Program-made: the position numbers and the translations under genes
Notes under the pieces: generated by a model
The model's database searches: none
The model's input: the letters and a program-made list of their open reading frames with translations, nothing else
What the model was told of the DNA's origin: nothing
Shown: piece after piece, positions 24,600 through 32,018 of the stretch
How positions within the stretch are numbered: position 1 is the stretch's first letter
How the letters are laid out: the number at the start of each line of letters is the position of its first letter
Assembly: GCA_035763085.1 (NCBI GenBank)
Contig: DASUBV010000140.1
Coordinates: 1-44,539, forward strand
Direction: 5' to 3'
DNA length: 44,539 bases
DNA from: DASUBV01 sp035763085
Lineage (GTDB): Bacteria > Actinomycetota > Actinomycetes > Streptosporangiales > Streptosporangiaceae

Positions 24600-27112
24600 G
24601 CCGTCCCTCCGGCCGTGCCGCCCAGGGCGGCCAGCGGCTGCCTGACGCGCTCGCCGGATCCGTCGCGGCGGCCCTCGGCGGCCGGCAGCTCGACCGGCGT
24701 GCCGGCCTCGGTGGCGCCCCTGGCCGGGCCGGCGCCCGCCCAGGCCAGCACCAGCGCGTCCTCGCCCTTGAGGAACCGATGGCAGCGGACCCCGCCGGTG
24801 GCCCGGCCCTTGGCCGGGTACTCGCGGTAGGGGGTGACCTTGACCGTCGCCGCGGTCGTGCCCGGCAGCGCGCTGGCCGAGCCAGCCACCGTGACCACTA
24901 CCGGCTCGCCGTCGCCCTCGCCGGCCGGGTCCACCGCGCCGAACCAGGTCACGCTGGCCCGCGCCGCCAGCCGGATCCCGGCCATGCCGCCGGCCGCCCG
25001 GCCCTGCGGCCGGACCGACGAGGCGGGGAAGCGCAGCAACTGCGCGTCGCTGGTGATGAACACCAGGTCCTGCTCCTCGCTGGCCAGCTGAACCGCGCCG
25101 ACCACCCGGTCGCCGTCCTTCAGCGAGATCACGTCGAAGTCCGTGGCGTTCTGCGGGTAATCCGGCGCTACCCGCTTGACCACGCCCAGGGCGGTCCCCA
25201 CGGCCAGCCCGGCGCCGGCGCCGTCCGCCGCCACCACGGCGACAACTGTCTCACCAGGCTCAGTCGAAACGAACTCGCTCACCGGGGCCCCGCCCGACAG
25301 GCCGGGGGAGTGGGCGCTGGGCGGCAGGGCGGGCAGCTCGAGCACGCCGATCCTGATCAGCCGGCCACGCGAGGTGAGCACCCCGACCGTGCCCCGGGCC
25401 GTGGCCGGCACCGAGGCGACGATGACGTCGTGGGCGGCGCGCTGCGCGCGCCCGGCCTTGCGCCCGGCGTCCGGCGGTGGCGGGAGCTGCCCGTCGGGCC
25501 CCGCCGGGGCGGCCGCGGTGCGCGCCAGCAGCCCGGCCGAGGACAGCAGCACCGTGCACGGGTCATCGGCGACCTCCAGCGGCACCGCGGCGGTCCGGGT
25601 CACGCCGCTGGCCTCCAGCAGCACCGTCCGGCGCGGGGTGGCGAATCGCTCGCTGACGCTGGCCAGCTCGCCGGACACCACCTCGCGCAGCCGCTGCTCG
25701 GACTCCAGGATCGCGGTCAGCTCGGCGATCTCGGCCTGCAGGGTGTCGCGCTCGCCCTCCAGCTCCAGCTTGTCGTAGCGGGTCAGCCGGCGCAGCGGGG
25801 TGTCCAGGATGTACTGCGCCTGGACCTGGGTCAGGTCGAACACCGACATCAGCCGCTCGCGCGCCGCGGCCGCGTCGTCGCTGGTGCGGATGACCTGGAT
25901 GACCTCGTCGATATTCAGCAGCGCGATGATCAGGCCGTCGACCAGGTGCAGTCGGTCGGCGCGCTTGCTGCGGCGGAACTCGGTCCGGCGCCGGACCACC
26001 TCGATCCGGTGATCGACATAGATCTGCAGCAGCTCGCGCAGCCCGAGCACCCGCGGCTGGCCGTCGACCAGGACCACGTTGTTGATGCCGAAGGTCTCCT
26101 CCATCGGCGTCAGCCGGTAGAGCTCCTCCAGCACAGCCTCGGGGTGGAAGCCGTTGCGCACCTCGATGACCAGGTGTAGGCCGCGGTGCCGGTCGGTCAG
26201 GTCCTTCAGGTCGGAGATCCCGTTCAGCTTCCTGGCCTGCACCAGGTCCTTGATCCGGCTGATCACTTTCTCCGGCCCGACGCCGTAGGGCAGCTCGGTG
26301 ATCACGATCCCGGTGCGCCGCGGGGTGAGCTTCTCCACCCGGGCCGCCGCCCGGGTGCGGAAGATGCCGCGGCCGGTGGCGTAGGCGTCCCGGATGCCGT
26401 CCAGCCCCACGATCTTCCCGCCCGTCGGCAGGTCCGGGCCCGGCACGAAGCGCATCAGCGTCTCCAGGTCGGCCTCCGGGTTGGCGATCAGGTGCCGGGC
26501 CGCCGCCACGACCTCGCCCAGGTTGTGCGGCGCCATGTTGGTGGCCATCCCCACGGCGATCCCGGACGCCCCGTTGACCAGCAGGTTGGGCAGTGCCGCT
26601 GGCAGCACCTCGGGCTGGACGTCCTGGCCGTCGTAGTTGGGGATGAAGTCGACGGTGTCCTCATCCAGCGACGCGGTCATCTCCATGGCCGCGGCCGACA
26701 GCCGGGCCTCGGTGTAGCGCATCGCCGCGGGCGCGTCGTCGCCGCCCAGGGACCCGAAGTTGCCGTGCCCGTCGATGAGCGGCAGCCGCATCGCGAACGG
26801 CTGGGCCAGCCGGACCAGGGCGTCGTAGATCGCGCCGTCGCCGTGCGGGTGCAGCCGGCCCATCACCTCGCCCACCACCCGCGCGCACTTGACGTGGGCC
26901 CGGTCGGGCCGCAGGCCCATCTCGCTCATCTGGTACAGGATCCGCCGCTGCACGGGCTTGAGCCCGTCCCGTGCGTCCGGCAGGGCGCGCTGGTAGATCA
27001 CCGAGTAGGCGTACTCAAGGTAGCTGCCCCGCATCTCATCGGTGACGTCAATGTCAACGATGTTTTCCTCGAAGTCCTCGGGCGGCGGAGTTGTCGTGGT
27101 GCGTCTGGCCAT
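24596..27112 (-). CDS. parC: DNA topoisomerase IV subunit A (GyrA/ParC family)
   Basis: The 838-residue subunit breaks and rejoins DNA. The N-terminal breakage-reunion part reads RALPDARDGLKPVQRRI, and the catalytic tyrosine is Tyr133 in AAMRYTEARL. The tower and coiled-coil follow, then a C-terminal beta-pinwheel (about 520-810). The quinolone-contact helix is HPHGDGAIYDALV, with Gly at the position of E. coli ParC Ser80 and Asp at that of Glu84. No GyrA-box (QRRGGKG-like) is seen, which favours a ParC assignment. ATG 27112 is preferred to 27121 because relatives begin MARRT and GGCGG precedes it. It is convergent with parE rather than in one operon with it. Confidence 0.9.
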   Translation of the reverse strand: MARRTTTTPPPEDFEENIVDIDVTDEMRGSYLEYAYSVIYQRALPDARDGLKPVQRRILYQMSEMGLRPDRAHVKCARVVGEVMGRLHPHGDGAIYDALVRLAQPFAMRLPLIDGHGNFGSLGGDDAPAAMRYTEARLSAAAMEMTASLDEDTVDFIPNYDGQDVQPEVLPAALPNLLVNGASGIAVGMATNMAPHNLGEVVAAARHLIANPEADLETLMRFVPGPDLPTGGKIVGLDGIRDAYATGRGIFRTRAAARVEKLTPRRTGIVITELPYGVGPEKVISRIKDLVQARKLNGISDLKDLTDRHRGLHLVIEVRNGFHPEAVLEELYRLTPMEETFGINNVVLVDGQPRVLGLRELLQIYVDHRIEVVRRRTEFRRSKRADRLHLVDGLIIALLNIDEVIQVIRTSDDAAAARERLMSVFDLTQVQAQYILDTPLRRLTRYDKLELEGERDTLQAEIAELTAILESEQRLREVVSGELASVSERFATPRRTVLLEASGVTRTAAVPLEVADDPCTVLLSSAGLLARTAAAPAGPDGQLPPPPDAGRKAGRAQRAAHDVIVASVPATARGTVGVLTSRGRLIRIGVLELPALPPSAHSPGLSGGAPVSEFVSTEPGETVVAVVAADGAGAGLAVGTALGVVKRVAPDYPQNATDFDVISLKDGDRVVGAVQLASEEQDLVFITSDAQLLRFPASSVRPQGRAAGGMAGIRLAARASVTWFGAVDPAGEGDGEPVVVTVAGSASALPGTTAATVKVTPYREYPAKGRATGGVRCHRFLKGEDALVLAWAGAGPARGATEAGTPVELPAAEGRRDGSGERVRQPLAALGGTAGGTA

Positions 27113-27200
27113 GACCGCCATTGTGCCGTCCCGCCAGGCCCCGTGCCGATTCCGGCGCGCCGGAGCTCCGTCTCCTGCTCGCCTCCGGGACGCCCCGGGA

Positions 27201-27258
27201 GGCGCCGTCTTCCCTCGTCGCGGGCTCCTCAGTCCAGACGGCGCCGGGCGTCCCTCCG
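27201..27258 (-). terminator. hairpin element shared with 31946-32016, after the CGNR gene
   Basis: Arms GGCGCCGTCT (27201-27210) and AGACGGCGCC (27236-27245) are a perfect 10-bp inverted repeat around 25 bases. The loop and flanks (TTCCCTCGTCGC, CTCAGTCCAG) recur at 31.95 kb. It lies just past the 3' end of the minus-strand gene at 27267, as a terminator would. Confidence 0.6.
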
Positions 27259-27266
27259 GCGAGGTT

Positions 27267-27809
27267 TCAGCGGGCGGCCTGCCGGGCCCGGTAGGCGGCT
27301 ACGTTCACCCGGTTGGCGCATGAGGTGCTGCAGAACCGCCGGGACTGGTTCTTGGACAGGTCCACGTGAACGTGCGCGCAGTCGTCGGCCGCGCACCGCC
27401 GCAGCCGTCCCAGCTGCCCGGACCGGATCAGGTCGACGAAGGCCATCGCCGCCTCGACTGCCATCCGGTCGGCCAGCGGCGCGCCCGCCGGGGCCGCGTG
27501 CACGTGATAATCCCAGCCATCGTGCTTGACCAGCTGAGGCAGCGCGCGGGCCTCCCGCAGCAGGGTGTTGACCAGCTCCGCGGCCTCGTCCGCGCCGGCG
27601 TCCCAGAGCCGCTCCAGGCGGGGCCGGAGCGCGCGCACGGCGGCCAGCTCGGCGGCGTCGCGGGTGCGCTCACCCGACACCTGCCAGGCCGTCACGAAGC
27701 GGTCCAGCGCCGCCATGTCGCCCAGCTCGTCGCCATCGGCGCCGCGGCCGGTGTTGACCAGGGCGGCTGCCTCGGTCAGCGCCACCTCGGTGTCATGAGC
27801 AAAAAGCAC
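27267..27809 (-). CDS. CGNR-type zinc finger protein
   Basis: The 180-residue protein has the N-terminal ABATE-like stress domain (FAHDTEVALTEAAALVNT, a typical opening) and a C-terminal CGNR-type zinc finger: Cys pairs in RCAADDCAHVHVD and RFCSTSCANRVNVAAYR. The named motif reads CANR rather than CGNR. Such proteins are predicted DNA-binding regulators in actinobacteria. GTG 27809 is chosen since AAAGGGG lies four bases before it and relatives begin with this FAHDTE segment; the frame itself opens 33 bases earlier at 27842. It is divergent from the EamA transporter gene and might control it, as is usual for such pairs; this is inference only. Confidence 0.85.
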   Translation of the reverse strand: MLFAHDTEVALTEAAALVNTGRGADGDELGDMAALDRFVTAWQVSGERTRDAAELAAVRALRPRLERLWDAGADEAAELVNTLLREARALPQLVKHDGWDYHVHAAPAGAPLADRMAVEAAMAFVDLIRSGQLGRLRRCAADDCAHVHVDLSKNQSRRFCSTSCANRVNVAAYRARQAAR

Positions 27810-27933
27810 TTGACCCCTTTCGCGCGCCCCCGCTACCGTCACTAGCGTAGCCCAGTTTTACCTCTTACACAGCGCGTGCCGGGCCCGCGGGCGCGACCGC
27901 GCGTGTGAGACGACCGTGCCCAGGAGTAACTCG

Positions 27934-28944
27934 GTGGCTAGCGCGCAGGCCCGCTCCGCCGCTCCCGGCCGGGGCCTGGCCCTGGCCGTGGCGGCGTCCG
28001 CGGCCTTCGGGACATCCGGCACCTTTGCCGCGTCGCTGATCGGGGCGGGCTGGAGCCCGGCCGCCGCGGTCACCGCGCGGATCACGGTGTCGGCCGTGGT
28101 GCTCACCATCCCCGCGCTGGTCCAGCTGCGCGGCCAGTGGGCGCAGCTGCGCCGCGGGGCGGGCCGGATGGTGGCCTACGGGCTGATCGCGGTGGCCGGG
28201 TGCCAGGTGTGCTACTTCAGCGCCATCGCCCGGATGCCGGTCGGGGTCGCGCTGCTGCTGGAGTACCTGGGCATCATCGGGGTGGTCGGCTGGCTGTGGC
28301 TGCGGCACGGGCAGCGGCCGCGCCGCCGGACCCTGGCCGGCACGGTGGCCGCCCTGGCCGGGCTCGGCCTGGTACTCGACCTGTCCGGCTCCGCCCGGCT
28401 CAGCCTGACCGGGGTGGTGTTCGCGCTGCTGGCGGCCGTCGGCCTGGCCACTTTCTTCGTGCTGTCCGCGGCCGACGCCGACCCGCTGCCGCCCATCGTG
28501 ATGGCCTGGGGCGGCATGTGCACCGGCGCGATCGCGCTGGGCGTGGTGGGTGCGGCGGGGCTGCTGCCGATGACGGCGCCGGCCCGGCCCGTCGACTTCC
28601 TCGGCCACCAGGTCAGCTGGCTCGTGCCGGTGCTGGGTCTGTCCCTGGTGGCCGCGGTCTTCGCCTACGTCGCGGCGATCAGCGCGGTCCGGCTGCTGGG
28701 GCCCAAGCTGGCCTCGTTCATCGGCATCTCCGAGGTGCTGTTCGCCGTCCTGTTCGCCTGGATCCTGCTCGGCCAGCTGCCGTCGCTGATGCAGTTCGGC
28801 GGCGGCGTGCTGATCCTGGCCGGGGTGATCCTGGTCCGCGCCGACGAGCTGGGCGGTGTCCCCGGACCCGGTCCGGGCAGCGAGCCGGAGCCGGTTAATG
28901 CCGGTGAGCTGCCGGGCGATGTCGTGGCCGGGCGAGCGCGCTAG
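27934..28944 (+). CDS. EamA-family (DMT) transporter
   Basis: The 336-residue inner-membrane protein has about ten hydrophobic helices in two EamA repeats, the layout of drug/metabolite exporters such as RhaT/YdcZ relatives. Typical segments are AAFGTSGTFAASL in helix 1, LLLEYLGIIGVVGWLWL near the end of repeat 1 and LLGPKLASFIGISEVLFAVLFAWILLG-like sequence near the end of repeat 2. The C-terminal 30 residues form a Pro/Gly/Glu-rich tail. The substrate cannot be deduced. GTG 27934 follows AGGAG at eight bases and is preferred to GTG 27916. A divergent CGNR-type gene lies 124 bases away, and GC hairpin repeats follow the stop. Confidence 0.9.
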   Translation: MASAQARSAAPGRGLALAVAASAAFGTSGTFAASLIGAGWSPAAAVTARITVSAVVLTIPALVQLRGQWAQLRRGAGRMVAYGLIAVAGCQVCYFSAIARMPVGVALLLEYLGIIGVVGWLWLRHGQRPRRRTLAGTVAALAGLGLVLDLSGSARLSLTGVVFALLAAVGLATFFVLSAADADPLPPIVMAWGGMCTGAIALGVVGAAGLLPMTAPARPVDFLGHQVSWLVPVLGLSLVAAVFAYVAAISAVRLLGPKLASFIGISEVLFAVLFAWILLGQLPSLMQFGGGVLILAGVILVRADELGGVPGPGPGSEPEPVNAGELPGDVVAGRAR

Positions 28945-28954
28945 CCGGCTGGAT

Positions 28955-29105
28955 TTCTCAGGGGCCCCCGGAACCGCGGTAAGACTGGCTATCCCTGGAT
29001 GCCACCTCTGGGAGCCCGGTAGCGACTGGCTACCCCAGGGGTCACCCCTGGAACTCCCGGTAAGACTGGCTATCCCAGGGGGCGTCCCCTGGAATCCTCA
29101 GTAAC
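28955..29105 (+). repeat. GC hairpin tandem repeat, 40-bp unit
   Basis: Three units of 40-41 bp share GACTGGCTA at about 28983, 29024 and 29064. Each has a hairpin with a three-base loop: CCAGGGG / CCCCTGG around TCA in one, CCCAGGGG / CCCCTGG around GCGT in another, then GGAA[CT] and a short C-run. The arms differ from other loci but keep pairing. The array separates the convergent EamA and PfkB genes. Confidence 0.85.
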
Positions 29106-29117
29106 GACCTCGGGGGC

Positions 29118-30011
29118 TTAGAGCAGCGGGCGGGCGCCGACCAGGCTGAGTGCGCGGGCCGCCAGGCGGCAGCCGCTGACCAGCGCCTCTGCCGGCGGCT
29201 TCTTGTCCAGCCAGGCGGGCAGGAAGCCGGCGCAGAACGCGTCGCCGCCGCCGGTGCGGTCCACCAGCTTCTCCAGCGGCGGCGCCGGCACCCGGACCGG
29301 GTCCGGGCGCCCGTTGGCGTAGAACAGCGCGCCGTCGGCGCCCATCTTCATGACCACGTGCGGGTACCAGGCGTTCAGCACCCGGGCGGCCTGCTCGGGC
29401 TCCTCGCGCCCGGTCAGCACCCGGCCCTGGGCGGCGTTCACGAACAGCAGGGCGGCGCCGTTGGTGAGCTGGAGGAACGGCTCGGCGCCGACCCGCTCCA
29501 GGGGCGCCGCCGAGGCGCCGTCCACCGAGATCGTCATCCCGGCCCGCTGGGCGTGCGACATAGCGGCCAGGGTGGCCTGCCGGGAGCCATCGTTGAGCAG
29601 CGTGTAGCCCGAGACGTGCAGGTGGCCGCCGGGCGTGAACAGGTCCTTGGGCAGGTCGTCGGGGGACAGGGCGGCGTTAGCACCGGGGTCCGACAGCATC
29701 GTGTGGTCGCCCTTGTGAGTGACCATGACCACGCAGGTGCCGGTCGGCCGCTCCGGGTCCATCACCAGGCGGGCGTCCACCCCGTAGCCCATCAGCTCCA
29801 TATCGCGGTTGCGGCCGGCGATGTCGGCCCCGCGGCGGCCGACGAACGCCACCTCGGCTCCGTCGACGGCCAGCCACGCGGCGATGTTCGCCCCGGAGCC
29901 TCCTCCGTGCATGGTCACCACGGCGGGCGTGTCGCTGCCCCTGGCCAGTGGCAGGGCGGCGTGGGCGACCGTGTCCGTCATGAGATCACCAACGACGACG
30001 ACGCGCGTCAT
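29118..30011 (-). CDS. PfkB-family carbohydrate kinase
   Basis: The 297-residue cytoplasmic kinase fits the ribokinase/PfkB family, which phosphorylates sugars or nucleosides with ATP. The N-terminal motif is MHGGGSGANIAAWLA with VGRRGAD after it; the C-terminal signature is VDRTGGGDAFCAGFL, where the catalytic Asp is in GGGD (most relatives have GAGD). The lid and anion-hole segments look complete and length is normal. Substrate cannot be told from sequence alone. ATG 30011 is the only good start. It stands between two hairpin-repeat arrays, so it is probably a single-gene unit. Confidence 0.87.
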   Translation of the reverse strand: MTRVVVVGDLMTDTVAHAALPLARGSDTPAVVTMHGGGSGANIAAWLAVDGAEVAFVGRRGADIAGRNRDMELMGYGVDARLVMDPERPTGTCVVMVTHKGDHTMLSDPGANAALSPDDLPKDLFTPGGHLHVSGYTLLNDGSRQATLAAMSHAQRAGMTISVDGASAAPLERVGAEPFLQLTNGAALLFVNAAQGRVLTGREEPEQAARVLNAWYPHVVMKMGADGALFYANGRPDPVRVPAPPLEKLVDRTGGGDAFCAGFLPAWLDKKPPAEALVSGCRLAARALSLVGARPLL

Positions 30012-30377
30012 GCCGTCTCACCACCTTGATCACGGGGCTGTGAGCGGGCCACTCGGAACGAACGCCCGGCTCAGAGCTAGCGCATAGAACTTAACAGTTC
30101 CGCGGACCGCTCTTGTGCCGTTCCGGGGTCGGAATCCGTGATTGGTAGCGATTCGGTCATCTTCTCCCTCCCCAGTAGCCGAGGCCCGGCGGCTGGCCCC
30201 CGGCTACTGGTGGGTTTCGGGGGTGGCCCCGGACAAGCACAGCTACGGGGGGTTCCGGGGGCGGCCCCCGGGCAAGCACGGCCACTGAGGTTCCGGAGGG
30301 CTCTGGGGCCGCCCCCGGCTACTGGGGGGGTCCGGGGGCGGGCGGGCAAGCACAGCGCGGGGCTCGCTCGGCCCGCG
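30012..30377. other. intergenic region between PfkB kinase and CobU-like gene
   Basis: No gene is supported in this 366-base stretch. Bases 30012-30165 are of lower GC content and should hold the PfkB promoter on the minus strand. Bases 30168-30353 are the GC hairpin repeat array. Confidence 0.45.
30168..30353 (-). repeat. GC hairpin tandem repeat, minus orientation
   Basis: Read on the minus strand, the array has the same core as the other loci: CCGGGGGCC / GCCCCCGG then AACCCC, and a degenerate CCGGGGCCACCCCCGAAACC. The marker CAAGCAC (plus strand) occurs at 30234, 30273 and 30347, giving a unit of about 38 bp. Both neighbouring genes are on the minus strand, so the core again follows the direction of transcription. 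Confidence 0.8.
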
Positions 30378-31514
30378 TCAATGTGTGCTCAGCACCCGTC
30401 CCGCGGCTATCAGCACGGTCTCCTCGGACTCCGCTGCCAGCCGCTGGTTGAGCCAGCCGAGCTGATCGCGGAAGGCCCGGCCCGCCGGGGTCGCGGGCAC
30501 GATCCCCGAGCCGACCTGGTCACTGACTGCCACCACCCGGGCCCCGGTCTGCCGCCAGGCGGCCACCAGGTCGTCCACCCGCGCAGCGAGCGCGGCCAGG
30601 GCCGCCTGGTGGCCGGCTTCCCAGGCGCCGGCCTCGGTCATGGCCGCCGCCAGCCAGGTGCCGATCCCGTCGACCAGCACGGCCCCGCGCAGGCGGCGCA
30701 GCGCTCCGGCCACGTCGGTGCTCTCGATCGTCGGCCACCAGCGCGGCCGCGCCGCCCGGTGCGCGGCGACACGCTGGGCCCACTCGGTGTCATGCTCGCC
30801 CGGCCCCGTGCCGCCGGAGCGGGCGCTGTCCGGGTACGGGCCGGCCGCCAGGTAGGTCACCCGCGGCTCGGCGGCCAGCCGCAGCTCGGCCTCGCGCGAC
30901 TTGCCGGACCGGACTCCGCCGAGCACCAGCGTGCGGTGCGGCCAGTCAGGCGCCGGCTCGCCCCGCGGCAGCTCCGCCGCGGCCGGCACGGTCAGCACAT
31001 CACCGTCGGCCGGGCTGAGCGCCTGCCAGAAACCGCAGCGCCGGGCCAGCTCGGCGGGGGAGCTGATCCGGTGGTCGGCATACAAGGCGGCCGCGCGGAA
31101 GGCGCCGGCCCGGCCGGGCCCGGCGCTGCCGGGTTCTGTGCGGCCGGGGCCGGGCAGCAGCCGGCGGCGGCGCAGCGCGCCGAGCTGAGCCGGCGTGTGC
31201 AGCAGGTCGAGCAGGGCCGCGTCGTAGGCGCGGGTTCCGGCAGGCGGGTCGGGGACCAGGCCGGGGCCGCCGGCGGCCAGCAGCCGGGCGCCGTCCGGGC
31301 CGGTGATCTCCCAGCCGCCGGGCACCGGCTCGATCCGGTAGCCGGCGCCCGGGCCAGGCGGGGTGCCTGGCGTCAGGCGCAGCTGGCCGTCGACCACCAC
31401 CTCAGCGCTGCGGAGCTCGTTATTGCTGGTCCGCAGGCGCATGCAGGAGGCGCAGCGGCAATCCGCGGCAGGCCAGCCGGCCGGCCCGGCCGTGCCCGCG
31501 AACCGAATTCTCAT
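30378..31514 (-). CDS. CobU-like adenosylcobinamide kinase domain with N-terminal extension
   Basis: The 378-residue protein ends in a CobU-type domain (about 190-378), the enzyme that phosphorylates adenosylcobinamide and adds GMP in cobalamin assembly. The P-loop is LVLGGVRSGKSREAE, followed by VTYLAAGP and WPTIES, then VLVDGIGTWLA and VVAVSDQVGSGIVP. The first 190 residues start MRIRFAGTAGPAGWPAADC and CASCMRLR, like the opening strand of metallo-beta-lactamase-fold proteins (PhnP/PqqB type), but the HxHxDH motif is not visible. Similar fusions occur in streptomycetes. ATG 31514 is favoured over 31526 by homology and GGGA spacing. No other cobalamin genes are in the window, so a salvage role is only inferred. 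Confidence 0.82.
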   Translation of the reverse strand: MRIRFAGTAGPAGWPAADCRCASCMRLRTSNNELRSAEVVVDGQLRLTPGTPPGPGAGYRIEPVPGGWEITGPDGARLLAAGGPGLVPDPPAGTRAYDAALLDLLHTPAQLGALRRRRLLPGPGRTEPGSAGPGRAGAFRAAALYADHRISSPAELARRCGFWQALSPADGDVLTVPAAAELPRGEPAPDWPHRTLVLGGVRSGKSREAELRLAAEPRVTYLAAGPYPDSARSGGTGPGEHDTEWAQRVAAHRAARPRWWPTIESTDVAGALRRLRGAVLVDGIGTWLAAAMTEAGAWEAGHQAALAALAARVDDLVAAWRQTGARVVAVSDQVGSGIVPATPAGRAFRDQLGWLNQRLAAESEETVLIAAGRVLSTH

Positions 31515-31646
31515 TCCCCGTCCCATCCACGCTGGCCTGCGCCCAGGGTGGCTACGATAGGCGTCCGGCCGGCCCGGCTGGCCGGCCTCGGGCCCCTTCC
31601 CGGCGGCCCGCGGCAGACGGCCCGATCCTAGCTACCGAGGCGAGAC

Positions 31647-31859
31647 ATGACCTGGACCTGGCAGTTCGAGAAGGCCGACGGCGGCGCGGTCGCCTCGCGT
31701 GACCTGCCCAAGGACACCTGGGCGAGCCAGGGCGACGCGGAGAGCTGGCTGGGGGAGAACTGGCGGGACCTGCTGGACCAGGGCGTGGACCAGGTCAGCC
31801 TGGTCGAGGACGGGCGCGTCGAGTACGGCCCGATGAGCCTGCACCCGGCGGAGGAGTAG
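31647..31859 (+). CDS. small acidic conserved-type protein
   Basis: The 70-residue protein is acidic and tryptophan-rich (MTWTWQFEKADG at the start; WASQGDAESWLGENW in the middle), with no cysteine, signal or membrane segment. Similar short proteins are common in actinobacteria but their role is unknown. The ATG at 31647 is preceded by CGAGGCGAG, and codon third positions are strongly G/C, so I consider it real. It is divergent from the CobU-like gene by about 130 bases. Confidence 0.75.
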   Translation: MTWTWQFEKADGGAVASRDLPKDTWASQGDAESWLGENWRDLLDQGVDQVSLVEDGRVEYGPMSLHPAEE

Positions 31860-31945
31860 GCACCCCGCCGGGAGCAGGCTCGGCATCAGATCAGCGAGTC
31901 AGCGAAACCGCGACGCCGTTCCGCGAGCCGGCGGCACGCGCGGGC

Positions 31946-32016
31946 GGCACCGCCTTCCCTCGTCGCTGGCCCCTCCCCTCGTCGAGCGCTCAGTCCAGGC
32001 GGCGCCGGCATCCCGG
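31946..32016 (-). terminator. hairpin element shared with 27201-27258, after the aldo/keto reductase gene
   Basis: Arms GGCACCGCCT (31946-31955) and AGGCGGCGCC (31997-32006) pair on the minus-strand RNA with one G-U. Compared with the copy at 27.2 kb, one arm pair has changed from T-A to C-G with pairing kept. The loop is 16 bases longer. It lies just past the stop of the minus-strand gene at 32019. Confidence 0.6.
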
Positions 32017-32018
32017 GG

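Noticed and set aside
24779..27529. Two long plus-strand frames opposite parC and the CGNR gene
   Set aside because: No domain features; the minus strand encodes a complete topoisomerase subunit.
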